Of a stretch of 35,879 bases of DNA, positions 1 to 7,816 are shown in pieces. The notes under the pieces are model-generated. The model saw only the letters and a list, made by a program, of their open reading frames with translations. It did no database searches and was not told the origin of the DNA. The DNA comes from an uncultured Dysgonomonas sp. (GTDB lineage Bacteria > Bacteroidota > Bacteroidia > Bacteroidales > Dysgonomonadaceae): the NCBI GenBank assembly GCA_937875275.1, contig CALNCC010000129.1:1-35879 (forward strand), read 5' to 3'. The number at the start of each line of letters is the position of its first letter. Positions within the stretch are counted from its first letter, which is position 1. Position numbers and translations under genes: made by a program.

Positions 1-1
1 T

Positions 2-691
2 ATTGTAGAAATCATAGCAATGGATCGTGCCGAAGTTAAATACTCGACTGTCCAAAACTGGTATCCGGGAGACAAAAACGGCAAGGGAGGCATCTATAAT
101 TTTGTAACCAAACGCGGGATATGCAAAGGCGTCGCATCTAAAATATCATGGACACAGGTAGAAACCGGCTCGGCTATTACATGGAAGTATCCATCATGCA
201 TCCTTAGCGGAGACAATTCGATTGGGGAATTTTACTCTGTGGCTTTGACGAATAATTATCAGCAAGCTGATACCGGAACCAAGATGATACATATTGGCAA
301 GAATACAAAAAGCCGCATAGTATCGAAAGGCATCTCAGCCGGATTCAGTCAGAACTCATACCGAGGTCTTGTAAAAGTTGCACCCAATGCCGACGGAGCG
401 AGAAATCACTCACAGTGCGACAGTCTGCTTTTAGGCGATAAATGCGGAGCACATACATTCCCATATTCAGAGATAGCCAACGAGACGGCTATCATCGAGC
501 ACGAAGCCACGACTTCCAAGATAAGTGAAGATCAGGTATTCTATTGCAACCAGCGAGGAATAGCAACGGAGGACGCCGTGGGGCTAATTGTCAACGGATA
601 TGCTAAGGAAGTTATGCAAAAGCTACCAATGGAGTTTGCCGTTGAAGCTCAAAAACTATTACAAATCAGCCTCGAAGGCAGCGTAGGTTGA
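2..691 (+). CDS. sufB: Fe-S cluster assembly scaffold SufB, C-terminal part (cut by window start)
   Basis: This is the C-terminal half of SufB, the scaffold of the cytoplasmic SUF complex (SufBCD) on which Fe-S clusters are built. The frame is open from base 2, reading IVEIIAMDRAEVKYSTVQNWYPGD, so the ATG at base 20 is an internal methionine and the true start lies outside the window. Family hallmarks seen are KYSTVQNWYPGD, the GDKCGAHTFPYSE block, the HEATTSKISEDQ motif and FYCNQRG, whose cysteine matches the conserved functional Cys of SufB; the end, EGSVG, is the usual SufB terminus. sufC would normally follow, but only 44 bases separate the stop from a gene on the opposite strand. Product certain; the missing sufC is odd. 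Confidence 0.95.
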   Translation: MVEIIAMDRAEVKYSTVQNWYPGDKNGKGGIYNFVTKRGICKGVASKISWTQVETGSAITWKYPSCILSGDNSIGEFYSVALTNNYQQADTGTKMIHIGKNTKSRIVSKGISAGFSQNSYRGLVKVAPNADGARNHSQCDSLLLGDKCGAHTFPYSEIANETAIIEHEATTSKISEDQVFYCNQRGIATEDAVGLIVNGYAKEVMQKLPMEFAVEAQKLLQISLEGSVG

Positions 692-735
692 GGAGATTGT
701 TTTGAACCCAGAAACGGACTGTTAGAGGACACCCT

Positions 736-1815
736 TCATTTCGTTTCATACTCAATGGGGAGCATTCTCCCTATTTTGTATTTCGAAAATTCTCCGGAGA
801 AGACAATATTACTCTCAACATCATCTGTATTGCCAAAGCGATCGACAAGAAACGAATTTGTATAAAACGTGATATTAGATGTTTTACGTTTGCGATCAGC
901 AACTTGAATTAAATATTCATCTTGCAGCGGACCTCTTCCTTTGGTCTTGTCTGTAATAGCATTGAGAGATTGAACCTTTTCTCCGATAAGTGAGACTTTC
1001 TTCATCGACAAAGTATCTTTTATTACAAAACAATCTTCCGGTCTGATTCCGAAGGAGCCTCTATACAGTTTAAATTTTGCCTCCTTCAGGCTTTCATTCA
1101 CAAGACTTTTATAGAAAAACTGAGGCGAATTGACATAGATTTCATTTCTTCGAGATCTAATTTGGTTTTTCTTTTTTGATCCATTTTCTATATTATCAAT
1201 AAACATTGATGTTCCGTAAAATACGGAACCCAATTCATTCGAATTACTTAGTGAAAGAGGTTCCTTGTAGTGTATCTGCAAAGACAAGAGCGTGAACTCT
1301 AATGTATACGCTAGTGCTTCATTTTCTATTACAATAGGCTTATCCGATGATGCATGCAACATCTGCCGATCTTCATCGTATCTGATTCTAATATCTTTTT
1401 CGTTCAGTATGACACACTGTTTCCCATACCAATCACTGCCAAGAAAAGCTTTTCTGAATGCCTCTATTTTTTGTTTCCATGTAAAAATGTCTGCGACAAT
1501 GACAACATCATTCAGATCCACTTCCTTCTCTTCTAAATAAAGTATTTTGGGTGTCATATCAAACGGTCTGCTTAAGTATTTCTTTTCATAAACCACATGA
1601 GAAATGACAAGGTTTGTATTCAACATTCCTTCATCTGAAATGCGAAAATTACCCTTCTTATCTGATCGGGCACGGATGGATGTTCCATCATAATAGATAT
1701 TAGCATCTGCGATCGGTTCTTTTGTTTTAGCGTCGAGAAGCACGCCCTCGATCCATTGAGAGTGTAAGTTACAGGATACACATAGGAACAAAAATAAAAA
1801 GATGATGTTTTTCAT
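736..1815 (-). CDS. CarboxypepD_reg-like domain lipoprotein of unknown function
   Basis: The 359-residue product starts with a hydrophobic signal segment ending in LCVSC, a plausible lipobox, so it is probably an exported lipoprotein. Residues about 22-95 form a carboxypeptidase regulatory-like (beta-sandwich) domain: EGVLLDAKTKEPIADANIYYDGT followed by SDKKGNFRIS. This module is common in Bacteroidetes surface proteins and TonB-linked receptors. The remaining ~260 residues resemble the uncharacterised C-terminal region found in many Bacteroidetes proteins of this class; no catalytic motif is visible. It converges on sufB and lies downstream of the AraC-type gene, separated from it by a hairpin with a T run. 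Role unknown. Confidence 0.75.
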   Translation of the reverse strand: MKNIIFLFLFLCVSCNLHSQWIEGVLLDAKTKEPIADANIYYDGTSIRARSDKKGNFRISDEGMLNTNLVISHVVYEKKYLSRPFDMTPKILYLEEKEVDLNDVVIVADIFTWKQKIEAFRKAFLGSDWYGKQCVILNEKDIRIRYDEDRQMLHASSDKPIVIENEALAYTLEFTLLSLQIHYKEPLSLSNSNELGSVFYGTSMFIDNIENGSKKKNQIRSRRNEIYVNSPQFFYKSLVNESLKEAKFKLYRGSFGIRPEDCFVIKDTLSMKKVSLIGEKVQSLNAITDKTKGRGPLQDEYLIQVADRKRKTSNITFYTNSFLVDRFGNTDDVESNIVFSGEFSKYKIGRMLPIEYETK

Positions 1816-1865
1816 TTTTCATAATTTTAGATTCATACTATTAAAGGTTTCTATGGGTTATAAAA

Positions 1866-1900
1866 TGAAAAAAAAGTCCGCAAAATCGCTTCGCAGACTT
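1866..1900 (-). terminator. Terminator-like hairpin with T8 run
   Basis: Read on the minus strand, AAGTCTGC (1900-1893) and GCGGACTT (1881-1874) form an 8-bp stem with one G-U pair, closed by an 11-base loop and followed by a run of eight T. It lies ~130 bases after the AraC-type gene and ~50 bases before the start of the lipoprotein gene. A -7-like box at 1968-1975 lies upstream, so it could end the AraC transcript or act as a leader attenuator for the lipoprotein gene. Confidence 0.7.
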
Positions 1901-1967
1901 AATAACCTTAACACAAACTTTACAAAACTACAGAATAAAGCTTTTCAGCATGTACTCTTTATGTTGG

Positions 1968-1975
1968 CAAATATA
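1968..1975 (-). promoter_or_regulatory. Putative -7 box before the lipoprotein gene
   Basis: The minus strand reads TATATTTG, an exact match to the Bacteroidetes -7 consensus TAnnTTTG. The nearest TTTG upstream is 25 bases away, longer than the usual 19-21, so the -33 element is doubtful. A transcript from here would have a ~145-base leader containing the hairpin at 1866-1900 and a seven-codon ORF (MLKSFIL). Confidence 0.4.
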
Positions 1976-2031
1976 GACATTTTATGCTAAAAGTAAGTTG
2001 CAAAAATCGATACAGTTATTGCAAAATCAAG

Positions 2032-2946
2032 TTATTTATTTTTTTTAACACTTGCGCCAGGTTCTATCGAGTCATTTGGGGATGATGATAACTTACGTAA
2101 CTGAGCCGGAGTACATCCGAAATGTATTCGGCAAAAGCCATTGAAGTGAGATGGCGAAGAAAAACCATAGTCTTCACTTATTTCTTTAAAAGACTTATGC
2201 GTTGTATTTATTTCAGAAAGAATAACCTTTGAACGTTGCGCCAACAACCATACGTTTGGTGGTGAGCCAAATGTTTTCTTAAACTTTTTTTGAAACCCTG
2301 AGAGACTGTACCCCATCACGGCAGCCAATCCTTTTACAGTTTTCACCTGACTCATATACCTATAAACCTGATCCGCAAACGAAATGTTGTTTGTCAATAT
2401 GGGAGCAAAAAATTGGGCTAATTCTTCTTTGGGGTAATAGCCTCTGAGGATAAACAATAGTTCCTTGATTTTTAATTGGCAATAATAAAAACACCTCAAG
2501 CCGTCATTGGTGCGAGCGACAAGGTCTTCAAAGAAGAATCTCAATCTCTCATCAATTGTCAGAATAGCTAAGCTATATTGGGCAGCCTCGTGGCGCATAG
2601 CATCCTCAGCCTCAAACTTCAGTTTTTCGATAGAATAAGTGTCGCATAAGTGGGCAAAAGATTTCATCCTGAGCACTAATATGTTCGCCGGAGTCGAATC
2701 TGTCGTCAGATAACAATTACTACCCGGGGGGATCAGAATCATTTGACTTTCTTGTACAATCTCCTCGTTGTGCCAGGCAAAAGACACTTTCAGTGCACCT
2801 TTGATCACAAAGATTATTTTGGGAACAATCGGATGTAGATTGACCGCCTCTCCTTTTGCTAAAGTTATACATTCGACCAATGGAGCAGCTCCATTGTCAT
2901 AATTATAGCATGAGAGGTGCTCTTCTGAATATAATAATTTTCCCAT
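2032..2946 (-). CDS. AraC-family transcriptional regulator
   Basis: The product has 304 residues. The C-terminal ~100 residues carry the paired helix-turn-helix DNA-binding domain of the AraC/XylS family: VKGLAAVMGYSLSGFQKKFKKTFG for the first helix-turn-helix, and FKEISEDYGFSSPSHFNGFCRIHFGCTPAQLRK for the second with the family signature. The N-terminal ~120 residues look like a cupin-type sensing region (GEAVNLHPIVPKIIFVIKGALKVSF). The ligand and targets cannot be told from sequence. The gene has its own full promoter upstream (3042-3073) and a basic C-terminal tail ending VKKNK. The neighbouring sirtuin and lipoprotein genes are on the same strand but separated, so co-transcription is not required. 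Confidence 0.9.
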   Translation of the reverse strand: MGKLLYSEEHLSCYNYDNGAAPLVECITLAKGEAVNLHPIVPKIIFVIKGALKVSFAWHNEEIVQESQMILIPPGSNCYLTTDSTPANILVLRMKSFAHLCDTYSIEKLKFEAEDAMRHEAAQYSLAILTIDERLRFFFEDLVARTNDGLRCFYYCQLKIKELLFILRGYYPKEELAQFFAPILTNNISFADQVYRYMSQVKTVKGLAAVMGYSLSGFQKKFKKTFGSPPNVWLLAQRSKVILSEINTTHKSFKEISEDYGFSSPSHFNGFCRIHFGCTPAQLRKLSSSPNDSIEPGASVKKNK

Positions 2947-3041
2947 TGTTATACAATCTATTTAGTAACGCTCATTTTTATAAGCGAAAAGAACATCTTT
3001 GAAAAACAGAGAGTGTAGTACTCGTATTTGTATTTGTAGAT

Positions 3042-3073
3042 CAAATATAGTACAATAACCGTACCTTTTGCAA
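3042..3073 (-). promoter_or_regulatory. Bacteroidetes-type promoter of the AraC-type gene
   Basis: On the minus strand TTG (3073-3071) is followed after 21 bases by TATATTTG (3049-3042), matching the -33 and -7 elements of the primary sigma factor of Bacteroidetes. Predicted transcription start is near 3035, giving a 5' leader of about 90 bases before the ATG at 2946. Confidence 0.65.
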
Positions 3074-3109
3074 CATGGTTGACTAATTTTATCTGCTGGC
3101 TGTGCTCAC

Positions 3110-3799
3110 TTACACGTCGATAAGTTGTCGCAGCACTTCTACTCCACGTGAAGCACATTCCCGAATACAATGTATCCCTTCTCGGTCTGTAAAAACACGG
3201 TTGGGATCAATCAAATAAACCGGAATTTCTTTTGAGACATAATTCAATAATCCGGCAGCAGGATACACGTTCAGAGATGTCCCGATTATTACGAATACAT
3301 CGGCACTCTTCACTATCGTGATCGCCGTATCTATTGCTGGTACCGGTTCGCCAAACCATACGATATGAGGGCGTAATTGTGAACCATCCTCTGCTAAGTC
3401 TCCCAAGTGGATATCTGTTTTATCGGCAGTGAGACGATATTGTAATAACGGGTCTTGTACCGATCTAACGACCATCAACTCTCCATGCAAATGTAAAACA
3501 TCACTACTCCCGGCGCGTTCATGCAGGTCATCTACATTCTGCGTGATAATGCTTACTTTATAATTAGCCTCCATATCAGCTAAGCTGATATGCCCATCGT
3601 TTGGTTTCGTTTTCAGTGCATCTGCACGTCTTTTATTATAGAAATCCAAAACCAATTGGGGATTCTTAGCAAAGCCCTCGGGGGTTGCTACATCCTCGAT
3701 ACGGTATTGCTCCCACAAACCTCCACTGTCTCTGAATGTGGAAATGCCACTCTCGGCACTCATGCCGGCACCGGACAAGACAACAACATGTTTCTTCAT
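3110..3799 (-). CDS. cobB: Sir2-family NAD-dependent protein deacylase, zinc-ribbon cysteines absent
   Basis: The 229-residue product is a sirtuin that removes acyl groups from protein lysines using NAD+. Seen: the NAD-binding GAGMSAESGISTFRDSGG at residues 10-27, TQNVDDLHERAG at 86-97, and the catalytic histidine in HLHGEL (His105). Residues Tyr54 and Arg57 (DFYNKRR) match the Tyr-x-x-Arg pair that in class III sirtuins such as SIRT5 and E. coli CobB recognises negatively charged acyl groups, so desuccinylase activity is likely (inference). The segment after HGEL, where many sirtuins have a Cys4 zinc ribbon, has no cysteine before LRPHIVWFGEPVP. The start ATG at 3799 begins MKKHVVVLSGAG, the normal N-terminus. 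Confidence 0.93.
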   Translation of the reverse strand: MKKHVVVLSGAGMSAESGISTFRDSGGLWEQYRIEDVATPEGFAKNPQLVLDFYNKRRADALKTKPNDGHISLADMEANYKVSIITQNVDDLHERAGSSDVLHLHGELMVVRSVQDPLLQYRLTADKTDIHLGDLAEDGSQLRPHIVWFGEPVPAIDTAITIVKSADVFVIIGTSLNVYPAAGLLNYVSKEIPVYLIDPNRVFTDREGIHCIRECASRGVEVLRQLIDV

Positions 3800-3876
3800 T
3801 TCTTAAAAATATGCAAATGATTAGTAAAGGTACGTTTTTTAGAATGTATATATGAGAAGAAAACCGGCAAAAGAGT

Positions 3877-3884
3877 TATTTTTG
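3877..3884 (+). promoter_or_regulatory. Putative -7 box for the FKBP cluster
   Basis: TATTTTTG fits TAnnTTTG. No convincing -33 TTTG lies 19-21 bases upstream. A start near 3891 would leave a leader of ~68 bases before the ATG at 3959. Confidence 0.45.
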
Positions 3885-3958
3885 TTTCCAAATTAACAAT
3901 AACAAATATTCAATTGCGTTTTTAAACATATAAAACTCAATTGACAAAACAAAAAACT

Positions 3959-4543
3959 ATGAACAAAATCAGTTACGCATTAGGCTTGAGTATCGCTAAT
4001 AATTTTAAAACATCGGGTATAAACGACTTAAATATTGCTGAATTTTCAAAAGCAATAGAAGATGTGTTTAAAGGTAATACCCCCGGTATGTCATACGATG
4101 AAGCTAAAATGGTAATAAATGAATTCTTCACAAAACTGCAAGGTGAGAAGCTCGATTTGAATAAAAAGGCAGGTGCGGAATATTTAGCTATCAACTCAAA
4201 GAAAGCAGGAGTGGTAACTCTTCCAAGTGGACTGCAATACGAAATATTGAAAAAAGGAGAGGGTAAGACTCCTCAGGCAACAGATCAGGTTGTGTGCCAC
4301 TATGAAGGGAGCTTGATCGACGGGCGTGTATTTGATAGTTCAATCAAAAGAGGGCAACCTGCTCCATTCGGTGTAAATCAGGTAATACAAGGTTGGGTTG
4401 AAGCATTGCAGTTGATGCCGACAGGGTCAAAATGGCGATTGGTCATTCCTTCCGATCTTGCTTATGGCGAATCGGGAGCAGGAGAAATGATCGAACCAAA
4501 CTCAACCCTTATATTTGACGTTGAAGTAATTAATATCGTTTAA
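3959..4543 (+). CDS. FKBP-type peptidyl-prolyl cis-trans isomerase, cytoplasmic
   Basis: The product has 194 residues: an FKBP_N dimerisation-type helical domain (about 1-75, SYALGLSIANNFKTSG...) and a C-terminal FKBP isomerase domain (about 90-194). The isomerase pocket is intact relative to human FKBP12: Tyr in CHYEG, Phe-Asp in RVFDSS, Arg in IKRG, Phe in PFGV, Val-Ile and Trp in QVIQGW, Tyr in LAYG and Phe in LIFDVE. There is no signal peptide, so it should act in the cytoplasm. I chose the ATG at 3959; an upstream in-frame TTG at 3941 adds six unconserved residues. The stop is 10 bases before a lipoprotein gene related to its N-terminal domain, suggesting one operon of three. Confidence 0.93.
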   Translation: MNKISYALGLSIANNFKTSGINDLNIAEFSKAIEDVFKGNTPGMSYDEAKMVINEFFTKLQGEKLDLNKKAGAEYLAINSKKAGVVTLPSGLQYEILKKGEGKTPQATDQVVCHYEGSLIDGRVFDSSIKRGQPAPFGVNQVIQGWVEALQLMPTGSKWRLVIPSDLAYGESGAGEMIEPNSTLIFDVEVINIV

Positions 4544-4553
4544 ATTTATCAAT

Positions 4554-5210
4554 ATGAAAAAGTTAGCCTTTACTGTAATCTGTGCATCTGCACTCATATA
4601 TTTTTCTTCATGTAGTGAGACAAACAAATCTCAGCCAGAACAAGAGAAAATAGTCAGGACATCAATTGTCAACCAAGAGGATGATACTCTTAAAGAAATA
4701 AAATTAATCACGTCGTTGGATACCCTCCATAATGCTATGGGTATTAACTATTTTGAATGGAGTGGTATTAATAATTTTGTTAAACAGCCTCAACGAAAAT
4801 TGATAATTGATACAGTAAGGGTGTATTCAACTTATGTTTATAAAGTAAATACGACAAGTAATAAAAAAGAGAAAGAACAACTCATTGCAGAAATGAGATA
4901 TAAAATAGATTCCATCTGTGGAGAGAATGCCAAAAGAATTGCTCTATTCTCGAAGGGTATAAAAGACGTATTGGCAACATCAGATGACAAACAAGATGCC
5001 TACGATCTTGGAATTTCGATCGGGGTGGGTATTAAAGCTGATATTTTAGCAATATACGCGAAAGAGATACTTGGCTCGGAGGAAGCCGCCGAGACTATCG
5101 ACAAAGATATTTTTATTACGGCTCTTTGTGCTGCCATAAATGGCAAAAAAGAGGGTGCTGACGAAGCCCGAGAACTTGTTGCTAAAACAAAAGAACAAAT
5201 AAGAGACTAA
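4554..5210 (+). CDS. Lipoprotein related to FKBP N-terminal region, without an isomerase domain
   Basis: The 218-residue product has a lipoprotein signal peptide (MKKLAFTVICASALIYFSSC, Cys20 as the lipidated residue), so it is probably anchored in an envelope membrane. The body lines up with the N-terminal part of the next gene: DTLHNAMGINYFEWSG with DSLSYAIGTEYYANTG, KLIIDTVRVYSTYVYK with ELLIDTAEISKLYKAQ, YKIDSICGENAKRIALFSKGI with LKIDSIKEENQKVLNEVARGL, and DAYDLGISIGVGIKAD with KAYVRGLSLGLRIEDD. The protein ends at EQIRD, where the next protein continues into its FKBP fold. I infer duplication of an FKBP gene with loss of the catalytic domain. The function is unknown; a dimerisation partner or chaperone is possible. 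Confidence 0.8.
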   Translation: MKKLAFTVICASALIYFSSCSETNKSQPEQEKIVRTSIVNQEDDTLKEIKLITSLDTLHNAMGINYFEWSGINNFVKQPQRKLIIDTVRVYSTYVYKVNTTSNKKEKEQLIAEMRYKIDSICGENAKRIALFSKGIKDVLATSDDKQDAYDLGISIGVGIKADILAIYAKEILGSEEAAETIDKDIFITALCAAINGKKEGADEARELVAKTKEQIRD

Positions 5211-5218
5211 ATTTGACA

Positions 5219-6277
5219 ATGATGAGAAAGATTTTTTTTCTGAGGAAGAGCTTATTCAATATCATTGCAGTGGCTACCCTTTTCTCTATCGGATTCAGTG
5301 CGTGCACGGAGAGTAGCGAAAGTAAATTAACATTTTCGTCAAAGATGGATAGTTTGTCGTATGCTATAGGTACCGAATATTATGCAAATACGGGAATGAA
5401 AATGCATTTGTCCAATCCCAATTTGGAGTTACTGATCGATACTGCGGAAATTTCTAAACTGTATAAGGCACAAATTGATATCGCAGAGGATGATGCAAAA
5501 AAAAACAACTTGCAAAAAGAACTGAAGTTGAAAATTGACTCTATAAAAGAGGAGAATCAGAAGGTTTTGAATGAAGTAGCGAGAGGATTAGCCGATGCCA
5601 ACACACTGAAAACAAGACTTGAGAAAGCATATGTCAGAGGGTTGAGTCTTGGTCTGAGAATTGAAGATGACCGCATGATAAATAAATATGCGATGGCATT
5701 GTTCGGTTCAGACGAGATTGCAGATGAAATAAATAGAGAAGCCTTTTTCGCAGGGATAAACACCTCTTTAACTAACTCTGATCCTGTGCTTAAAGATACG
5801 GAAGAAATAATAACAAGAAAAATTCAGGAAAATTCGAAAGCAAGAGAAGAACAGGATAGACTTGTTCGTGAAAAATACGCGCACAACGCTGTTGCCGGAA
5901 AAGAGTTCTTAGATAAAAACAAGCTGAATGCTGATGTTGTTGAATTATCAAATGGGGTTCAGTATAAAGTATTAAAGCAGGGGAGTGGGGCTAAGCCTAA
6001 TGTGACAGATTCTGTTGTTATTAATTTCAAAGGGACTCTTATCGATGGAACTGTGTTTCACAGCACATCTGAGGTAAATCAGAAGCCGTTAATATTTACT
6101 TTAGACAAGATTTTACAATCATGGTCTTTGGTTATTCAGCAAATGCCTGTTGGGTCTAAATGGGTTATATATATCCCAGAGAGCCAGGCATATGGGTTGT
6201 CTGAAGTGGATAAGATACCGCCTCTGTCGACGCTGATATTCGAAACGGAATTGCTGAGTATTAAATCTAAAAAATAA
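5219..6277 (+). CDS. Lipoprotein with FKBP-type isomerase domain, active site degenerate
   Basis: The 352-residue product starts with a lipoprotein signal (lipobox FSAC), then an FKBP_N-like helical region (about 30-200) with a long Lys/Glu-rich insertion predicted to be helical, and a C-terminal FKBP fold (about 235-350). The domain is recognised by NGVQYKVLKQGSG, LIDGTVFHSTS, MPVGSKWVIYIPESQAYG and STLIFETELL. Against FKBP12 several pocket residues differ: the Tyr of HYxG is Phe (NFKG), the Phe-Asp pair is Phe-His (VFHS) and the following Arg is missing. Isomerase activity is therefore doubtful, while a chaperone role remains possible. I took the ATG at 5219; the in-frame TTG at 5213 lies two bases after the previous stop. 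Last gene of the FKBP trio. Confidence 0.87.
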   Translation: MMRKIFFLRKSLFNIIAVATLFSIGFSACTESSESKLTFSSKMDSLSYAIGTEYYANTGMKMHLSNPNLELLIDTAEISKLYKAQIDIAEDDAKKNNLQKELKLKIDSIKEENQKVLNEVARGLADANTLKTRLEKAYVRGLSLGLRIEDDRMINKYAMALFGSDEIADEINREAFFAGINTSLTNSDPVLKDTEEIITRKIQENSKAREEQDRLVREKYAHNAVAGKEFLDKNKLNADVVELSNGVQYKVLKQGSGAKPNVTDSVVINFKGTLIDGTVFHSTSEVNQKPLIFTLDKILQSWSLVIQQMPVGSKWVIYIPESQAYGLSEVDKIPPLSTLIFETELLSIKSKK

Positions 6278-6346
6278 AACAACGAATTGTTTACCTTATG
6301 GTGATTGATTTTTGACGCAAAATTCTTTTTATTTTCAGAAAATCGT

Positions 6347-6354
6347 TACATTTG
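6347..6354 (+). promoter_or_regulatory. Putative -7 box of the Lrp/AsnC gene
   Basis: TACATTTG is an exact TAnnTTTG match lying 20 bases before the ATG at 6375, which implies a very short leader. No clear -33 TTTG is present at the right distance. Confidence 0.45.
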
Positions 6355-6374
6355 GACACATATACCATATCGCT

Positions 6375-6830
6375 ATGCAGAAAATAGACAAACTTGATAA
6401 GAAAATTTTGGAAATAATATCTCAAAATGCGAGAATACCATTCAAAGATGTGGCTCTTGAATGTGGAGTATCGCGCGCGGCAATTCATCAACGTGTACAG
6501 CGTATGATTGAAATGGAGGTGATTGTCGGGTCAGGATATTTCATCAATCCTAAGGTGCTCGGTTATAACACATGTACCTACATCGGAGTAAAGTTGGAGA
6601 GAGGAGCTATGTATAAAACAGTAATACCTGAATTGGAGAAAATTCCGGAAATAGTGGAATCTCACTTTACGACAGGTCCTTATACAATCCTTGTAAAGTT
6701 ATACGCAAGAGACAATGAGCACTTGATGGATTTATTGAATAATAAGATACAGGATATTCCGGGGGTAGTAGCTACCGAAACAATGATATCCCTTAGCAAA
6801 GGGATCAAAAGACAGATTCCAATATCATAA
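6375..6830 (+). CDS. Lrp/AsnC-family transcriptional regulator
   Basis: The 151-residue product has the normal two-part layout: an N-terminal winged helix-turn-helix (IDKLDKKILEIISQNARIPFKDVALECGVSR followed by AIHQRVQRMIEMEVI) and a C-terminal RAM/AsnC ligand-binding and oligomerisation domain from about residue 65 (YIGVKLERGAMYKTVIPELEKIPEIVESHFTTGPYTILVKLYA). Family members respond to amino acids and bind DNA as dimers to octamers; the effector cannot be told here. The start at 6375 gives MQKIDKLDKK, the family's usual N-terminus; the 21 residues readable upstream overlap the promoter box and are unconserved. A terminator-like hairpin follows at 6895-6926, so it is probably monocistronic. 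It converges on nadC. Confidence 0.93.
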   Translation: MQKIDKLDKKILEIISQNARIPFKDVALECGVSRAAIHQRVQRMIEMEVIVGSGYFINPKVLGYNTCTYIGVKLERGAMYKTVIPELEKIPEIVESHFTTGPYTILVKLYARDNEHLMDLLNNKIQDIPGVVATETMISLSKGIKRQIPIS

Positions 6831-6894
6831 GGATAAGAGTATCCAAAAATTATGTTTTTGGCATAGCCTTAAACCGAATTTATAATATAACGAT

Positions 6895-6926
6895 AGTCGA
6901 TGGATTTATTTCTGTCGGCTTTTTTA
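6895..6926 (+). terminator. Weak intrinsic terminator after the Lrp/AsnC gene
   Basis: AGTCGA (6895-6900) pairs with TCGGCT (6915-6920), six pairs including one G-U, followed by a T run to 6925. It sits between the convergent Lrp/AsnC and nadC genes. Confidence 0.5.
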
Positions 6927-6944
6927 TTAGAAGCCCCTTCAACC

Positions 6945-7805
6945 TTAAAAAGCTTTAAGGCTCATATCTTTTGTGTGGGCATCATATATAATCGCGCCGG
7001 AAGAAATGTAGTCAACGCCTGTTTGGGCAACATCAACAATTGTCTTTGTGGTAATATTACCTGAAGCTTCGGTTTTCACTTTACCGTCTATCAGTTTTAC
7101 AGCTTCGGTCATAGTTTCAATCGACATGTTATCGAGCATAATGATATCTATGCCATTAGTAGACAAAGCCTCTTTTACCTCCTCAATATTGCGAGTCTCG
7201 ACCTCTATCTTCAAAGACAGATTATTGTTTTTCAGATATGCAACGGTCGACTCAACAGCTTTAGTGATACTGCCTGCATAATCGACATGGTTATCTTTGA
7301 GCATTATCATGTCGAACAACCCATAGCGATGATTTACACCCCCACCAATATAAACTGCCCACTTCTCACAAATACGAAAATTGGGCGTTGTTTTGCGAGT
7401 GTCCAATATTTTTGTTTTTGTCTTTGATATAAGTTGCGCTGCTTCATGTGCATTAGAGGCAATGCCACTCATGCGCTGCATGCAGTTGAGGGCGAGTCGT
7501 TCCATTGTCAGAATTGATCTTGCATTCCCCGATACGGTAAAAGCGATATCTCCCACTCGTGCCGGCGCTCCATCGGGCATCCGCACTTCCATTTTCAACT
7601 CCTTGTCATAATAGCGAAATATTTCAGAGGCAAGGTCTATTCCGGCAAGAATACAATCTTCCTTTACAATCAATTGCGCTTGCTGATAGGTGTCGGATGG
7701 AATGCTAGCCAATGTCGAATAGTCTCCATCTCCGATATCTTCCCTGATAGCCTCGGAGATAAAATGGTCTAATTTTTCTTTTGTTATATATTCAGGCCAC
7801 TTCAT
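6945..7805 (-). CDS. nadC: Nicotinate-nucleotide pyrophosphorylase (carboxylating), quinolinate phosphoribosyltransferase
   Basis: NadC joins quinolinate with PRPP to give nicotinate mononucleotide, CO2 and pyrophosphate, the entry to NAD from the de novo route. The 286-residue product has the family's usual length and motifs: REDIGDGDYST near the N-terminus, the MERLALNCMQRMSGIAS helix, the TRKTTPNFR substrate loop, GGGVNHRYGLFDMIMLKDNH with the conserved basic residues, the EVE segment and the C-terminal barrel motifs IDIIMLDNM and ASGNI. It starts 11 bases after the nadB stop and must be co-transcribed with it. nadA (quinolinate synthase), which would link the two, is not in this window. 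Confidence 0.97.
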   Translation of the reverse strand: MKWPEYITKEKLDHFISEAIREDIGDGDYSTLASIPSDTYQQAQLIVKEDCILAGIDLASEIFRYYDKELKMEVRMPDGAPARVGDIAFTVSGNARSILTMERLALNCMQRMSGIASNAHEAAQLISKTKTKILDTRKTTPNFRICEKWAVYIGGGVNHRYGLFDMIMLKDNHVDYAGSITKAVESTVAYLKNNNLSLKIEVETRNIEEVKEALSTNGIDIIMLDNMSIETMTEAVKLIDGKVKTEASGNITTKTIVDVAQTGVDYISSGAIIYDAHTKDMSLKAF

Positions 7806-7816
7806 ATCTTTGTTTT

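Noticed and set aside
1802..1990. Plus-strand 62-codon ORF between the lipoprotein and AraC genes
   Set aside because: It runs through the hairpin and promoter box and has no recognisable protein pattern.
3140..3155. parS-like 16-mer (TACTCCACGTGAAGCA, 12 of 16 matches to TGTTTCACGTGAAACA)
   Set aside because: It lies in the sirtuin coding region, several kb from parAB, and four mismatches are too many to claim a ParB site without a genome-wide search.
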